A stretch of 64,000 bases of DNA from assembly GCA_022827325.1 (NCBI GenBank), contig JAJDTE010000018.1, positions 1-64,000 of the forward strand, given 5' to 3'. A program made the position numbers and the translations under genes. Positions 41,745 to 49,624 of this stretch are shown here, in pieces (the first letter of the stretch is position 1; the number at the start of each line of letters is the position of its first letter). Under the pieces are notes generated by a model. That model was not told where the DNA came from and did no database searches. It worked only from the letters and a program-made list of their open reading frames with translations. Origin of the DNA: VYFG01 sp022827325 (GTDB lineage Bacteria; Pseudomonadota; Gammaproteobacteria; Arenicellales; Poriferihabitantaceae).

Positions 41745-43778
41745 CTACAGCGACTGGCACAGGCGGCGTGCGTCCAGAATGGCGGCATGGATGTTGCGGC
41801 TGGCGACCGCATCACCGACCCGGTACAGCGCCGGTGCACCGTCATGTGGCTGCCGCTTGCCTGACAACAGCGCGCCGTAATCCGTCACGCCATCGTTGAC
41901 GCTGTGGGGCCTCAGAGCACCGTAGAGCGCATCGTTGGGCACGGTGCCGTGCTCCACGATCATGTAATCCACCACGCGGTCAATGAATTTTCCCCCGCCG
42001 AACTCGTTCTCGAACACCGCCCGCAGGCGATCCGAATCATGCTCCACGCGCCGCAGACGGTAATCCGGCGTGACGGTTACCCCCTTGTGATGGAATCGCC
42101 TCATGTACATGGGAAAGTTCGAGGATCCCATCTCGGCGCAGGCACTGCGGTCCGGGGTCACCAGTTCCACCCGCGCCTCCCCTTCTGCGATCTGATCCAC
42201 GGTGGACGCGCCCTGGTGCTGTCCGTGGTCATCGTAAACCAGCACATCTCCGGAAACCGGGGTGCCGGACAGAACGTCCCAGGTGCTGAGACAGGCCTCG
42301 GCACCCGGAACCAGGTGGGTGTCCGGCAGGCCCCCGGTGGCGATGACAATCACATCGGGCGTCTCGGCAAGGACGGTTTCCTCGTCAGCTAGCACATTCC
42401 AGTGGACTGCCACGCCCAGGTGCCCGAGTTCCGCGGCTAGCCAGTCGGTGATGCCCAGAATGTCCCGCCGGACCTCCGCCCTGCCCGCGAGCAGGACCTG
42501 TCCGCCCAGTTCGCCGGAAGCCTCGAACAGGACAACCCGGTGTCCGCGCTCCGCGCAGACCCTGGCGGCCTCCATTCCCGCGGGCCCGCCGCCCACCACG
42601 ACTACCCTGCGTCCGGGTTTCCGCGCGCGGGTGATCTGCTGCGGCACCTCGTTCTCCCTGCCGGTGGCCACGTTGTGCGTGCAGACCATGTCCCCTTCGT
42701 TGTAGATCCGGTCGATGCAGTATCCCGCACCCACGCACGGGCGAATACGGGACTCCTGCCCGGATTGCAGCTTGTGGACCAGCCAGGGGTCGGCAATATG
42801 TGCCCGGGTCATGCCCACGAGGTCGAGGATTCCCTCGGATATGGCGTAGCGGGCGGTGGCGAGGTCAAGGATGCGGGTAGCGTGAATCACCGGCAGGTCG
42901 AGTTCCCGCTTGAACAGCCCGACGGTCTGCAGCCATGGAGCCAGCTTCTGGAACATGGCCGGCACCGCGAACCAGCCGAGCTCAAAATCATTGTCGAACC
43001 TGCCGACATTGAGATTGAAATAGTCCACGCACCCCTGCTCCTGCATCAGGTGCAATGCCTCCAGGGATTCCTCGGGCCTGAGCCCGTCCGCCAGCTTGCT
43101 GTCGGTATCCACCCTGGCGCCCACCACGAAATCATCCCCCGCCGACTCGCGGATCGCCTCCAGGACTTCCAGCATGAACCGGGCCCGGTTCTTCAGGGAG
43201 CCGCCATATCCGTCCCGTCGATGGTTGGTGTGCGGGGACAGGAACTGGCCCGGCAGGTGCCCGTTCTGCATCACCTCCACGCCGTCCACCCCCCCATCAC
43301 GGCAACGCCTGGCAGCGGCGGCATAGTCGCCGACGACCCTGCGGATGTCCCATTCATCCATCTCCTTGGGGAAGCCCCTGTGCGCTGGCTCACGCACCCG
43401 GGACGGTGCCACCAGGGGGAGCCAGTTGCCGGCATTCCAGGTGCTGCGCCGGCCCAGGTGGGAGATCTGGCAAACGGTCCTGGCGCCGTGACCGTGAACC
43501 CGGTCGGTCAGGCTCTTCAGATAGGGAATGATGGCGTCGGTCCCCACATCGAGTTGGCCGAACACCGACGGGGAATCCGGCCCCACACAGGAGGATCCGC
43601 CGAACATGGTCATGCCGATCCCGCCCCTGGCCTTTTCCTCGTGATAGCGCTGGTAGCGCTCCTTCGGCATTCCCTCCTCCGCAAAGGCGGGGGAATGCGG
43701 CGTGCTGACGATCCGGTTCCTGAGCGTCAGGTGCCGGATGGTGAAAGGCTGCAGCAGCGGATCCTGGGATATTGTCAT
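41745..43778 (-). CDS. TMADH/dimethylglycine-demethylase-type NADH:flavin oxidoreductase
   Basis: The 677-residue flavoenzyme has an N-terminal Old-Yellow-Enzyme barrel (about 1-340; HSPAFAEEGMPKERY, GRRSTWNAGNW, NGHLPGQFLSP, GYGGSLKNRARF) and an iron-sulphur segment RPCVGAGYCIDRIYNEGDMVC. C-terminal FAD/NAD domains follow (VVVVGGGPAGMEAARVCAERGH). One of the four cysteine ligands expected in CxGCxxC is Ala here. Relatives demethylate N-methylproline, dimethylglycine or similar methylated amines. The substrate is not determinable. A second member of the superfamily lies at 51010-53076. Confidence 0.82.
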   Translation of the reverse strand: MTISQDPLLQPFTIRHLTLRNRIVSTPHSPAFAEEGMPKERYQRYHEEKARGGIGMTMFGGSSCVGPDSPSVFGQLDVGTDAIIPYLKSLTDRVHGHGARTVCQISHLGRRSTWNAGNWLPLVAPSRVREPAHRGFPKEMDEWDIRRVVGDYAAAARRCRDGGVDGVEVMQNGHLPGQFLSPHTNHRRDGYGGSLKNRARFMLEVLEAIRESAGDDFVVGARVDTDSKLADGLRPEESLEALHLMQEQGCVDYFNLNVGRFDNDFELGWFAVPAMFQKLAPWLQTVGLFKRELDLPVIHATRILDLATARYAISEGILDLVGMTRAHIADPWLVHKLQSGQESRIRPCVGAGYCIDRIYNEGDMVCTHNVATGRENEVPQQITRARKPGRRVVVVGGGPAGMEAARVCAERGHRVVLFEASGELGGQVLLAGRAEVRRDILGITDWLAAELGHLGVAVHWNVLADEETVLAETPDVIVIATGGLPDTHLVPGAEACLSTWDVLSGTPVSGDVLVYDDHGQHQGASTVDQIAEGEARVELVTPDRSACAEMGSSNFPMYMRRFHHKGVTVTPDYRLRRVEHDSDRLRAVFENEFGGGKFIDRVVDYMIVEHGTVPNDALYGALRPHSVNDGVTDYGALLSGKRQPHDGAPALYRVGDAVASRNIHAAILDARRLCQSL

Positions 43779-43784
43779 CTTTGT

Positions 43785-43821
43785 TGATTCTTGTCTTTGG
43801 CTTGGTTTGACTGATTCTTGT
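43785..43821 (-). repeat. Direct repeat before the TMADH-like gene
   Basis: TGATTCTTGT occurs at 43785-43794 and again at 43812-43821, 27 bp apart. It lies immediately upstream of the minus-strand flavoenzyme start at 43778. A regulator-binding site is possible. The first copy is only 7 nt from the start codon. Confidence 0.3.
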
Positions 43822-44304
43822 TTCCGTATTGCGATGGTACAACCCGGAAGTCAACTGAACCCTCGAACAAGTGTACCCCTTACAGGCGCATGGCGCATTT
43901 CTCCGATCCCGGTCGTTGATGCCGGTGAATCGGATCATCTGGAACCACTGAAACACCTGATTTGCAAAAGCCACATAGCAGAAACTCGATCGTTCTGCAG
44001 GTTTGGTGTTGATTGCTAGACCTGTCGTTGAAGCGTTCTTGCCAAATTTACGCAAGGTATTCGTGATCATAGCCAGGCAAGCAATCTGGAAATCGGAGTG
44101 TCGGTGGTATACTTGTTTTCAGGCGGCTCCATGTCACGATCATTCCCAGCGATGCCGGCTGGTCGGTAAAGGGGAGCATGCTGTTGCCTGGATCACGCCG
44201 TGTCAAACTTGCGATGCCTCCCGCCAACGAAAAGCGCCTTAGGGGCACCATAATTCCTTCCTGATGCGAGATAACCGGGCAGAACCCTGAAGTTGGATGA
44301 AAAC
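43822..44304. other. Gene-free region, lower GC
   Basis: No convincing gene is seen in 483 bp between the flavoenzyme and the DUF433 gene. The sequence is visibly lower in GC than its neighbours. Minus-strand reading from about 44070 to 43900 is open (ITNTLRKFGKNASTTGLAIN and on) but does not resemble any family I know. It may be decayed mobile-element DNA. Confidence 0.4.
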
Positions 44305-44538
44305 ATGACAAGTCATGCAACGCTCCTCGAGCGCATCACGGTCCGGCCCGACGTGTTCGCCGGAAAACCGATTGTGCGAGATATGCGGATCTCCGTAGAG
44401 TTGATTCTCAACCTGATGGCCCAAGGCGTTTCCCAGGAAGAAATACTGGAGGACTATCCGGGCCTGGAACCGGAAGATATCCGCGCATGTACAGCATATG
44501 CCGCATGTTGCATTGCATCAACCGGGAACCGAGATTGA
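44305..44538 (+). CDS. DUF433 family antitoxin-like protein
   Basis: The 77-residue protein has the DUF433 signature: ITVRPDVFAGKPIVRDMRISVELILNLMAQG, then SQEEILEDYPGLEPEDIRACTAYA. This small helix-turn-helix-like domain is commonly the antitoxin of a DUF5615 PIN-like toxin. No DUF5615 gene follows; instead a HigB-like toxin gene starts 6 nt later. I start at ATG 44305 rather than TTG 44293. Function as an orphan antitoxin or a regulator of the adjacent HigBA pair is inferred. Confidence 0.82.
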   Translation: MTSHATLLERITVRPDVFAGKPIVRDMRISVELILNLMAQGVSQEEILEDYPGLEPEDIRACTAYAACCIASTGNRD

Positions 44539-44544
44539 ACCAAC

Positions 44545-44823
44545 GTGATTCGGAGCTTCCGATGCAGGTACACCGAGCGGCTTGCCAATGGTTATCGGGT
44601 GGCCCGATTCGTCAATATCGAACGTGTGGCGCGGCGCAAGCTCGCGCAACTGGATGCGGCCGCGACGCTGGAGTTTCTGCGGGTGCCACCCGGAAATCGG
44701 CTTGAAGCGTTGAGAGGAGACCGCAGGGGCTGGTACAGTATCCGTATCAACGAGCAGTGGCGTCTATGCTTCCGCTTCGCCAACGGAAACGCTCACGATG
44801 CCGAGATTGTGGATTATCATTGA
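44545..44823 (+). CDS. higB: HigB-type toxin (RelE/ParE superfamily)
   Basis: The 92-residue protein matches the HigB/killer family: MIRSFRCRYTERLANG at the start, then RVARRKLAQLDAAATLEFLRVPPGNRLEALRGDRRGWYSIRI and NEQWRLCFRF near the end, with the conserved terminal DYH. Family members are ribosome-dependent mRNA endonucleases. It starts with GTG and is followed by its antitoxin gene higA after 41 nt, the toxin-first order typical of higBA. Confidence 0.88.
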   Translation: MIRSFRCRYTERLANGYRVARFVNIERVARRKLAQLDAAATLEFLRVPPGNRLEALRGDRRGWYSIRINEQWRLCFRFANGNAHDAEIVDYH

Positions 44824-44864
44824 CCTGCGCTGATTGAATTATTGTCAATTGAGGAAATTTACTC

Positions 44865-45158
44865 ATGACCCGACTTGCGCCAGTACACCCGGGTGAGGTT
44901 CTGAAGCACGATTTCATGGAACCGTTTGACTTGTCTGCCCCCGGGCTTGCCAGGGCCATCGGTGTGTCTCCGGCTCGGATCAACGATATCGTTCGCGGCC
45001 GCCGTGGGATCACAGCGGAAACAGCACTGCGCCTTGCCCGGTACTTCAAGACGGATGCCCGCAGCTGGATGAACCTTCAGGATCGATATGAACTCGAACT
45101 TGCAGAACGGGCCCATGCTGATTCATTGCGCGAGATCCAACCCCGGGAATTTGCCTGA
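44865..45158 (+). CDS. higA: HigA-type antitoxin (XRE family)
   Basis: The 97-residue protein begins MTRLAPVHPGEVLKHDFMEP, the HigA signature. A helix-turn-helix follows (LSAPGLARAIGVSPARINDIVRG) and the ALRLARYFKTDARSWMNLQDRYELE segment. It should neutralise HigB and repress the operon. It stands alone after the toxin, with a GAGG-like site (TTGAGGAAA) about 11 nt upstream of the ATG. Confidence 0.9.
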   Translation: MTRLAPVHPGEVLKHDFMEPFDLSAPGLARAIGVSPARINDIVRGRRGITAETALRLARYFKTDARSWMNLQDRYELELAERAHADSLREIQPREFA

Positions 45159-45735
45159 GCTTTCAGCAACTCCCCGCTATTCCCATCTCACCAGTATGAA
45201 CACGACCTCAGACAACAGTGGGTTGTGAACCCGAAAAATTGTATGGTTCTGATGTTTTATTTCCCTCCTGGCCAGGAATCAGAACCAAGCCCGAAAACTA
45301 AACAAGCGGTGCCAGAGTAAGGCGTAAGCCGGTATTGGGACCACAACAAGGTTTCAAACGTCCGAATTCCCCCCGTGATTCCTTTCCAGGGGGGCAGTTC
45401 ACGAATTGCGGACAACCTCCCCTCATCCCGTTGTTTGTCAACGTGCCGGGGCATTCCCCCCTGTACAGATCGGATGAATTATCAATGGCTCCCCATCTCG
45501 GATTGCCGTGCACCCACTCCAGGAAAATCCGGGATAGAATGCAATTCGCGCGGAATCGTGTTTCCTGTTACGCAGGCGACCAGATCCTGAAGCGATCAAC
45601 CATCACCTTTGACCCGTCGACAGTACTGTATGCACCCCCCTGTCCAGAGAATTCACGTCACCATCATGGGACCTGTCTACCTCCCGTTGCAGGGAATTTA
45701 CCTGCAACCGTACGGAATCGGCGAGTAGCCCTGTC
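45159..45735. other. Gene-free region with two hairpins
   Basis: I find no gene in these 577 bp. Two structured elements stand out. GGTTCTGAT (45245-45253) pairs with ATCAGAACC (45278-45286), enclosing the palindrome CCTGGCCAGG (45267-45276), with extra TTCC/GGAA pairing. CCCCCC (45369-45374) pairs with GGGGGG (45389-45394). The first could terminate higBA. A non-coding RNA or an element boundary is also possible. Confidence 0.4.
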
Positions 45736-46665
45736 ATGCGTTACACGCTCCGGCAGCTCACATACTTCGTTGCCACCGGCGAGGCGAGCAGTATCCTGAA
45801 AGCGTCGGAGAACATTCACGTCTCCCAGCCCTCGATCTCCAGCGCCATTGCCCATCTCGAGCAGACATTCGGGGTCCAGTTGTTCGTGCGGCATCATGCC
45901 CAGGGCATGACGCTGACCACTGCCGGCCGGGAACTGTTCCGGGAAGCCAGGGCCCTGCTGGCCCAGGCGGAGCGGCTCGAGGGATACGCCGGTGAACTGG
46001 CCGGGAAGGTGTTCGGCAGCATCGAGGTGGGCTGTTTCAACCCCCTGGCCCCGATCATCACTCCGGAACTCTGCCACGAATTCATGCGCCTTCATCCGGA
46101 TACGGATATCCGGGTACGCGAAGCCCACCAGGCGGAACTGCTGCAGCTGCTGCGGCAGGGAACCATCGACATCGCCCTGACCTATGACCTGCAGCTCCAG
46201 GGCGATATCCAGTTTCTGCCCCTGGCGGGACTGCCCCCGTACGTGCTGCTCGGGGCGGATCACCCCCTGGCTGCGCGGAAATCCCTGGACCTGAAGGATC
46301 TGGAAAGGGAGCCCATGATCCTGCTGGACCTTCCGCTGAGCAGCGAGTATTTCATGTCGCTCTTCCGTGAGCAGGGTCTCAAGCCCATGATACGCGCCCG
46401 CACCCACCTGACGGAGGTCCAGCGGGCCCTCGTCGCCGGCGGCAGGGGGTACAGCCTGGCCAATGTCCGTCCGCTCAACCGCCATGCCCTGGACGGCAAG
46501 TCGCTGCGCTACATCAGGCTCGATGGAGACCATCCAGTCCTGACGCTGGGGATCGCCACCCTCGCCACCACCCAGACCAACCCCGTCCGCAAGGCCTTCA
46601 TCAGTCACTGCCGCAACTGCGTCAGCGACCATTCAATACCGGGCATGACCCCGGGCTTTGATTAG
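45736..46665 (+). CDS. LysR family transcriptional regulator
   Basis: The 309-residue regulator has an N-terminal winged helix (RQLTYFVATGEASSILKASENIHVSQPSISSAIAHLEQ) and a substrate-binding domain from about residue 92 (IEVGCFNPLAPIITPELCHEF). The effector domain resembles that of the fusion protein at 54765-55913: both have a P-M-I-L-L-D-(L/I)-x-x-S-x-x-(Y/F)-(M/F)-x-S-L-F stretch. It precedes the pot-like operon in the same orientation, and an inverted repeat lies between them, so it probably controls that importer and perhaps the whole amine region. Confidence 0.9.
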   Translation: MRYTLRQLTYFVATGEASSILKASENIHVSQPSISSAIAHLEQTFGVQLFVRHHAQGMTLTTAGRELFREARALLAQAERLEGYAGELAGKVFGSIEVGCFNPLAPIITPELCHEFMRLHPDTDIRVREAHQAELLQLLRQGTIDIALTYDLQLQGDIQFLPLAGLPPYVLLGADHPLAARKSLDLKDLEREPMILLDLPLSSEYFMSLFREQGLKPMIRARTHLTEVQRALVAGGRGYSLANVRPLNRHALDGKSLRYIRLDGDHPVLTLGIATLATTQTNPVRKAFISHCRNCVSDHSIPGMTPGFD

Positions 46666-46687
46666 CCGGGACGGATGCACTGAATCG

Positions 46688-46728
46688 GGAATCGCTATTT
46701 ACAGTACCAACGCGATTCCATCTAATAT
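46688..46728 (+). promoter_or_regulatory. Inverted repeat and promoter upstream of the pot-like operon
   Basis: GGAATCGC (46688-46695) and GCGATTCC (46712-46719) are exact complements with a 16-bp spacer. The spacer contains a -35-like TTTACA or TTACAG, and the repeat is followed by TAATAT at 46723-46728 as a -10. Arms flanking the -35 are a common operator layout. The upstream LysR protein is the obvious candidate to bind. Confidence 0.5.
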
Positions 46729-46766
46729 TGAAGTGCCCCCGTACGGGGCACAATAACCCCACCGAA

Positions 46767-47861
46767 ATGAATCAGACAGCCATCGACATCGCCGGTGTGA
46801 CCAAGTTCTATGGCTCGGGACCGGACGCGGTGCGTGCGCTCCACGATATCCATTTCCAGATCCAGCACAACGAATTTTTCACCCTGCTGGGTCCCTCGGG
46901 CTGCGGCAAGACCACATTGCTCCGGATCATCGGCGGATTCGAGGACATCAGCGAGGGAACCCTGAGATTGTTCGGCGAGGATATCCAGGAACTGCCGCCG
47001 AACCGGCGCCCCGTCAACACCGTATTCCAGCATTACGCACTGTTTCCCCACATGAGCATCCGCGACAATGTGGGCTTCGGGCTCAAGATGCAGGGCAGAC
47101 CCCCGGAGGAAATCCACCGGCGCTCGGACCAGATGCTGGAGCTGGTCCGGCTGTCGGAGTATGCCGAGCGGCGCCCGTCCCAGCTTTCGGGCGGCCAGAA
47201 GCAGCGGGTGGCGCTAGCCAGGGCCCTGGCCCCGGAGCCCAAGGTGCTGCTGCTGGACGAGCCGTTGTCCGCGCTGGACCTGAAACTGCGCCAGTCCATG
47301 CGCCACGAACTCAAGCAGATCCGGGAGGAACTCGGCATCACCTTCATCTTCGTCACCCATGACCAGGAAGAGGCCCTGATCATGTCGGACCGCATCGCCG
47401 TGATGTCCCACGGGGCGCTGCAGCAGGTGGGCACCCCGGAGGAGATCTACAACCACCCGCTGAACCGCTTCGTGGCGGACTTCATCGGCGAGACCAACCT
47501 GGTGGAGGTCCAGGTCCGGGAGATCGGCGACAGCGGTGCTACGGTCACGTTCGCCGGCCACACCCTGGCCTGCAGCGTCAATGAAAACCAGGTCCACGAG
47601 CCAGGTGAGATCGCCCACATGTCCATACGCCCGGAGCACATCGGCATCACCCCGGGGGAAGAGACGGGAGCTGCCCTCAGGGCGACGGTGCTTCGCAAGA
47701 TCTTCCTCGGTACCGACATCCATGTGGCCTGCAGCCTGCCCACGGGCGAGGAACTGGTCGCCCGGGTGCAGAGTACGGCGGCCGGCGTCGCGGCGCTGTC
47801 GCCCGGCGACGGGGTCACGCTGGATATAGACCCCCACCGAATCGTGCTGCTGGGTGACTGA
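46767..47861 (+). CDS. potA: Polyamine-type ABC transporter, ATP-binding protein
   Basis: The 364-residue ATPase has Walker A GPSGCGKTT (residues 42-50), the Q-loop, signature LSGGQKQRVALARAL and Walker B KVLLLDEPLSALD, followed by the H-loop in FVTHDQEEAL. A C-terminal TOBE domain begins near residue 280. It energises import through PotB/PotC-type permeases. I start at ATG 46767 because the family begins IDIAGVTKFYG shortly after; a TTG at 46728 would overlap the promoter. The stop is 5 nt before the next gene. Confidence 0.92.
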   Translation: MNQTAIDIAGVTKFYGSGPDAVRALHDIHFQIQHNEFFTLLGPSGCGKTTLLRIIGGFEDISEGTLRLFGEDIQELPPNRRPVNTVFQHYALFPHMSIRDNVGFGLKMQGRPPEEIHRRSDQMLELVRLSEYAERRPSQLSGGQKQRVALARALAPEPKVLLLDEPLSALDLKLRQSMRHELKQIREELGITFIFVTHDQEEALIMSDRIAVMSHGALQQVGTPEEIYNHPLNRFVADFIGETNLVEVQVREIGDSGATVTFAGHTLACSVNENQVHEPGEIAHMSIRPEHIGITPGEETGAALRATVLRKIFLGTDIHVACSLPTGEELVARVQSTAAGVAALSPGDGVTLDIDPHRIVLLGD

Positions 47862-47866
47862 GCGCC

Positions 47867-48793
47867 ATGGCCGGACCGGGAAACAGCAGGGGCTTCCAGG
47901 GTGTGTTCACCCCGCTGCGCTACTGGCTGCTGCTGCCGTCCTGGCTGGTGGTCGGCTTCTTCATGGTGGCGCCGGTACTCATCATGCTGGTGTATTCCTT
48001 CCTCACCAAGGAATTCCGCGGCGGCGTGATCTGGGAATTCACACTCGCGGCCTATGACCAGTTCTTCCTGGACCGGGGACTGTTCGGCGACGAGCCCCCG
48101 AAAATCGAGTGGACCTACATCGGCATCTTCTGGCGCTCGGTCTGGCAGGCCGGGCTTGCCACCGTGCTCTGCCTCCTGATCGGGTTTCCGACCGCCTACT
48201 ACATTGCCACCCGGCCGCCGGCGACCCGCAACATCTGGGTGTTTCTGGTCACCATCCCCTACTGGGTGAACCTGCTGATTCGCACGGTATCGATGAAGTT
48301 CCTGATCCGGGACAACGGCCCCATCAACGAATGGCTGCTGTCCGCCGGACTGATCGCGGAGCCGATCCACCTCATCAACACGCCCGTGGCCGTCCAGCTT
48401 GGCCTGTTCTACAGTTACCTGCCTTTCATGGTGCTGCCCATCTATGCCGCCATCGAGCGGTTCGACTTCTCCCTGTGCGAAGCAGCGGCGGACCTCTACG
48501 CCGGGCGCTGGTTCGCCCTGTGGCACATCATCATTCCCAACGTCAGGCCCGGGATTGTTGCGGGCTGCATCCTGGTGTTCATTCCCAGCCTGGGGGCGTT
48601 TCTCGCCCCGGATCTGCTGGGGGGCGCCAAGAACTTCATGATCGGCTCACTGATCGAGGAACAGTTCAAGGGCACCGCGGGCAACTGGCCGTTCGGCGCC
48701 GCGGCATCCATGATCCTGCTCAGCGTCGTGCTGGTGGTGCTGTTTTTCAATGCCCGCAACCGGGCGGCCCAGACGTCCGGCGCGGGACACTGA
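47867..48793 (+). CDS. potB: Polyamine-type ABC transporter permease (PotB-like)
   Basis: The 308-residue inner-membrane permease has about six helices. The first is at residues 18-46 (YWLLLPSWLVVGFFMVAPVLIMLVYSF), followed by a large periplasmic loop. The cytoplasmic EAA loop is CEAAADLYAGRWFALWHIIIPNVRPGI (about residues 205-231), which docks on the ATPase. Sequence type and position define it as the PotB/PotH partner in an A-B-C-D operon. Confidence 0.9.
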   Translation: MAGPGNSRGFQGVFTPLRYWLLLPSWLVVGFFMVAPVLIMLVYSFLTKEFRGGVIWEFTLAAYDQFFLDRGLFGDEPPKIEWTYIGIFWRSVWQAGLATVLCLLIGFPTAYYIATRPPATRNIWVFLVTIPYWVNLLIRTVSMKFLIRDNGPINEWLLSAGLIAEPIHLINTPVAVQLGLFYSYLPFMVLPIYAAIERFDFSLCEAAADLYAGRWFALWHIIIPNVRPGIVAGCILVFIPSLGAFLAPDLLGGAKNFMIGSLIEEQFKGTAGNWPFGAAASMILLSVVLVVLFFNARNRAAQTSGAGH

Positions 48794-48796
48794 ACC

Positions 48797-49606
48797 ATGG
48801 CACGGAAAACCGACATCCGGCATTACCAGGGCTTCCTGCCCATGACCGTGCTTTGCATGGTGCTTTTGTACGGGCCGCTGATCATCGTGATGGTCTACTC
48901 GTTCAACGATTCGCTGTCCATCACCCGCTGGGGAGGATTCAGCCTGCGCTGGTATTACGATGTCTTCTTCGGCCTGGAGGCGCCGAAATTCCAGAAGGCC
49001 GCTTTCAATTCCTTCAGTATCGCCATCATGGCGGCGATCACCTCCACCACGATCGCGGTGGCGGCGGCAGTGGGGATGATCCGGGGGGGCCAGTTCCGGG
49101 CCAAGACCGCGAGCTTCGCGCTCATCAGCCTGCCGCTGATGGTGCCCGAGATTGTCACCGCGGTGGCCACCCTGATCTTCTTCACCACGATCGGATTCAC
49201 CGCGGGCTACGCCACCATACTGGTGGCCCATATCGTGTTCTGCATCCCGTTCGCCTATCTCCCCATCGCGGCAAGGCTGGAAGGGATCGAGAACATCTAC
49301 GAGGAAGCGGCGATGGACCTCTACGCCAGCCGGGGCCAGGCCTTTTTCCAGGTGCTGATGCCGCTCATGCTGCCGGGCATCATTTCCGGGTTCCTGCTGG
49401 CCTTTGTGATCTCCCTGGATGATTTCATCATCACCAATTTCGTCAAGGGCGCCGGCATCGAAACGCTTCCCACCGCCATCTTCGGCGCAGTCAAGCAGGG
49501 CATCAAGCCCAATATCATGGCAATCTCCACCCTGCTTCTGCTACTTTCCTTCGTGTTTGTCACCCTGTCCTGGTTTGCTGGCCGGATGGGCTCAAAAAAC
49601 CCCTAA
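48797..49606 (+). CDS. potC: Polyamine-type ABC transporter permease (PotC-like)
   Basis: The 269-residue permease has six helices, the first at about residues 14-36 (LPMTVLCMVLLYGPLIIVMVYSFN), and the EAA loop YEEAAMDLYASRGQAFFQVLMPLMLPGI (about 165-192). It includes the DDFIITNFVKGAGIETLP segment typical of PotC/PotI. The start lies 3 nt after the potB stop. Confidence 0.91.
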   Translation: MARKTDIRHYQGFLPMTVLCMVLLYGPLIIVMVYSFNDSLSITRWGGFSLRWYYDVFFGLEAPKFQKAAFNSFSIAIMAAITSTTIAVAAAVGMIRGGQFRAKTASFALISLPLMVPEIVTAVATLIFFTTIGFTAGYATILVAHIVFCIPFAYLPIAARLEGIENIYEEAAMDLYASRGQAFFQVLMPLMLPGIISGFLLAFVISLDDFIITNFVKGAGIETLPTAIFGAVKQGIKPNIMAISTLLLLLSFVFVTLSWFAGRMGSKNP

Positions 49607-49624
49607 CCAATAGAGGATATCATC

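Noticed and set aside
41728..41745. GC-rich dyad (GCTCCGG/CCGGAGC) between folA and the flavoenzyme as a terminator
   Set aside because: The loop would be too small and there is no T run, so it is not convincing.
43390..44070. Minus-strand open frame overlapping the TMADH-like gene and the gene-free region, considered as transposase remnant
   Set aside because: Its C-terminal half is out of frame inside a real gene and its N-terminal part matches no transposase I recognise.
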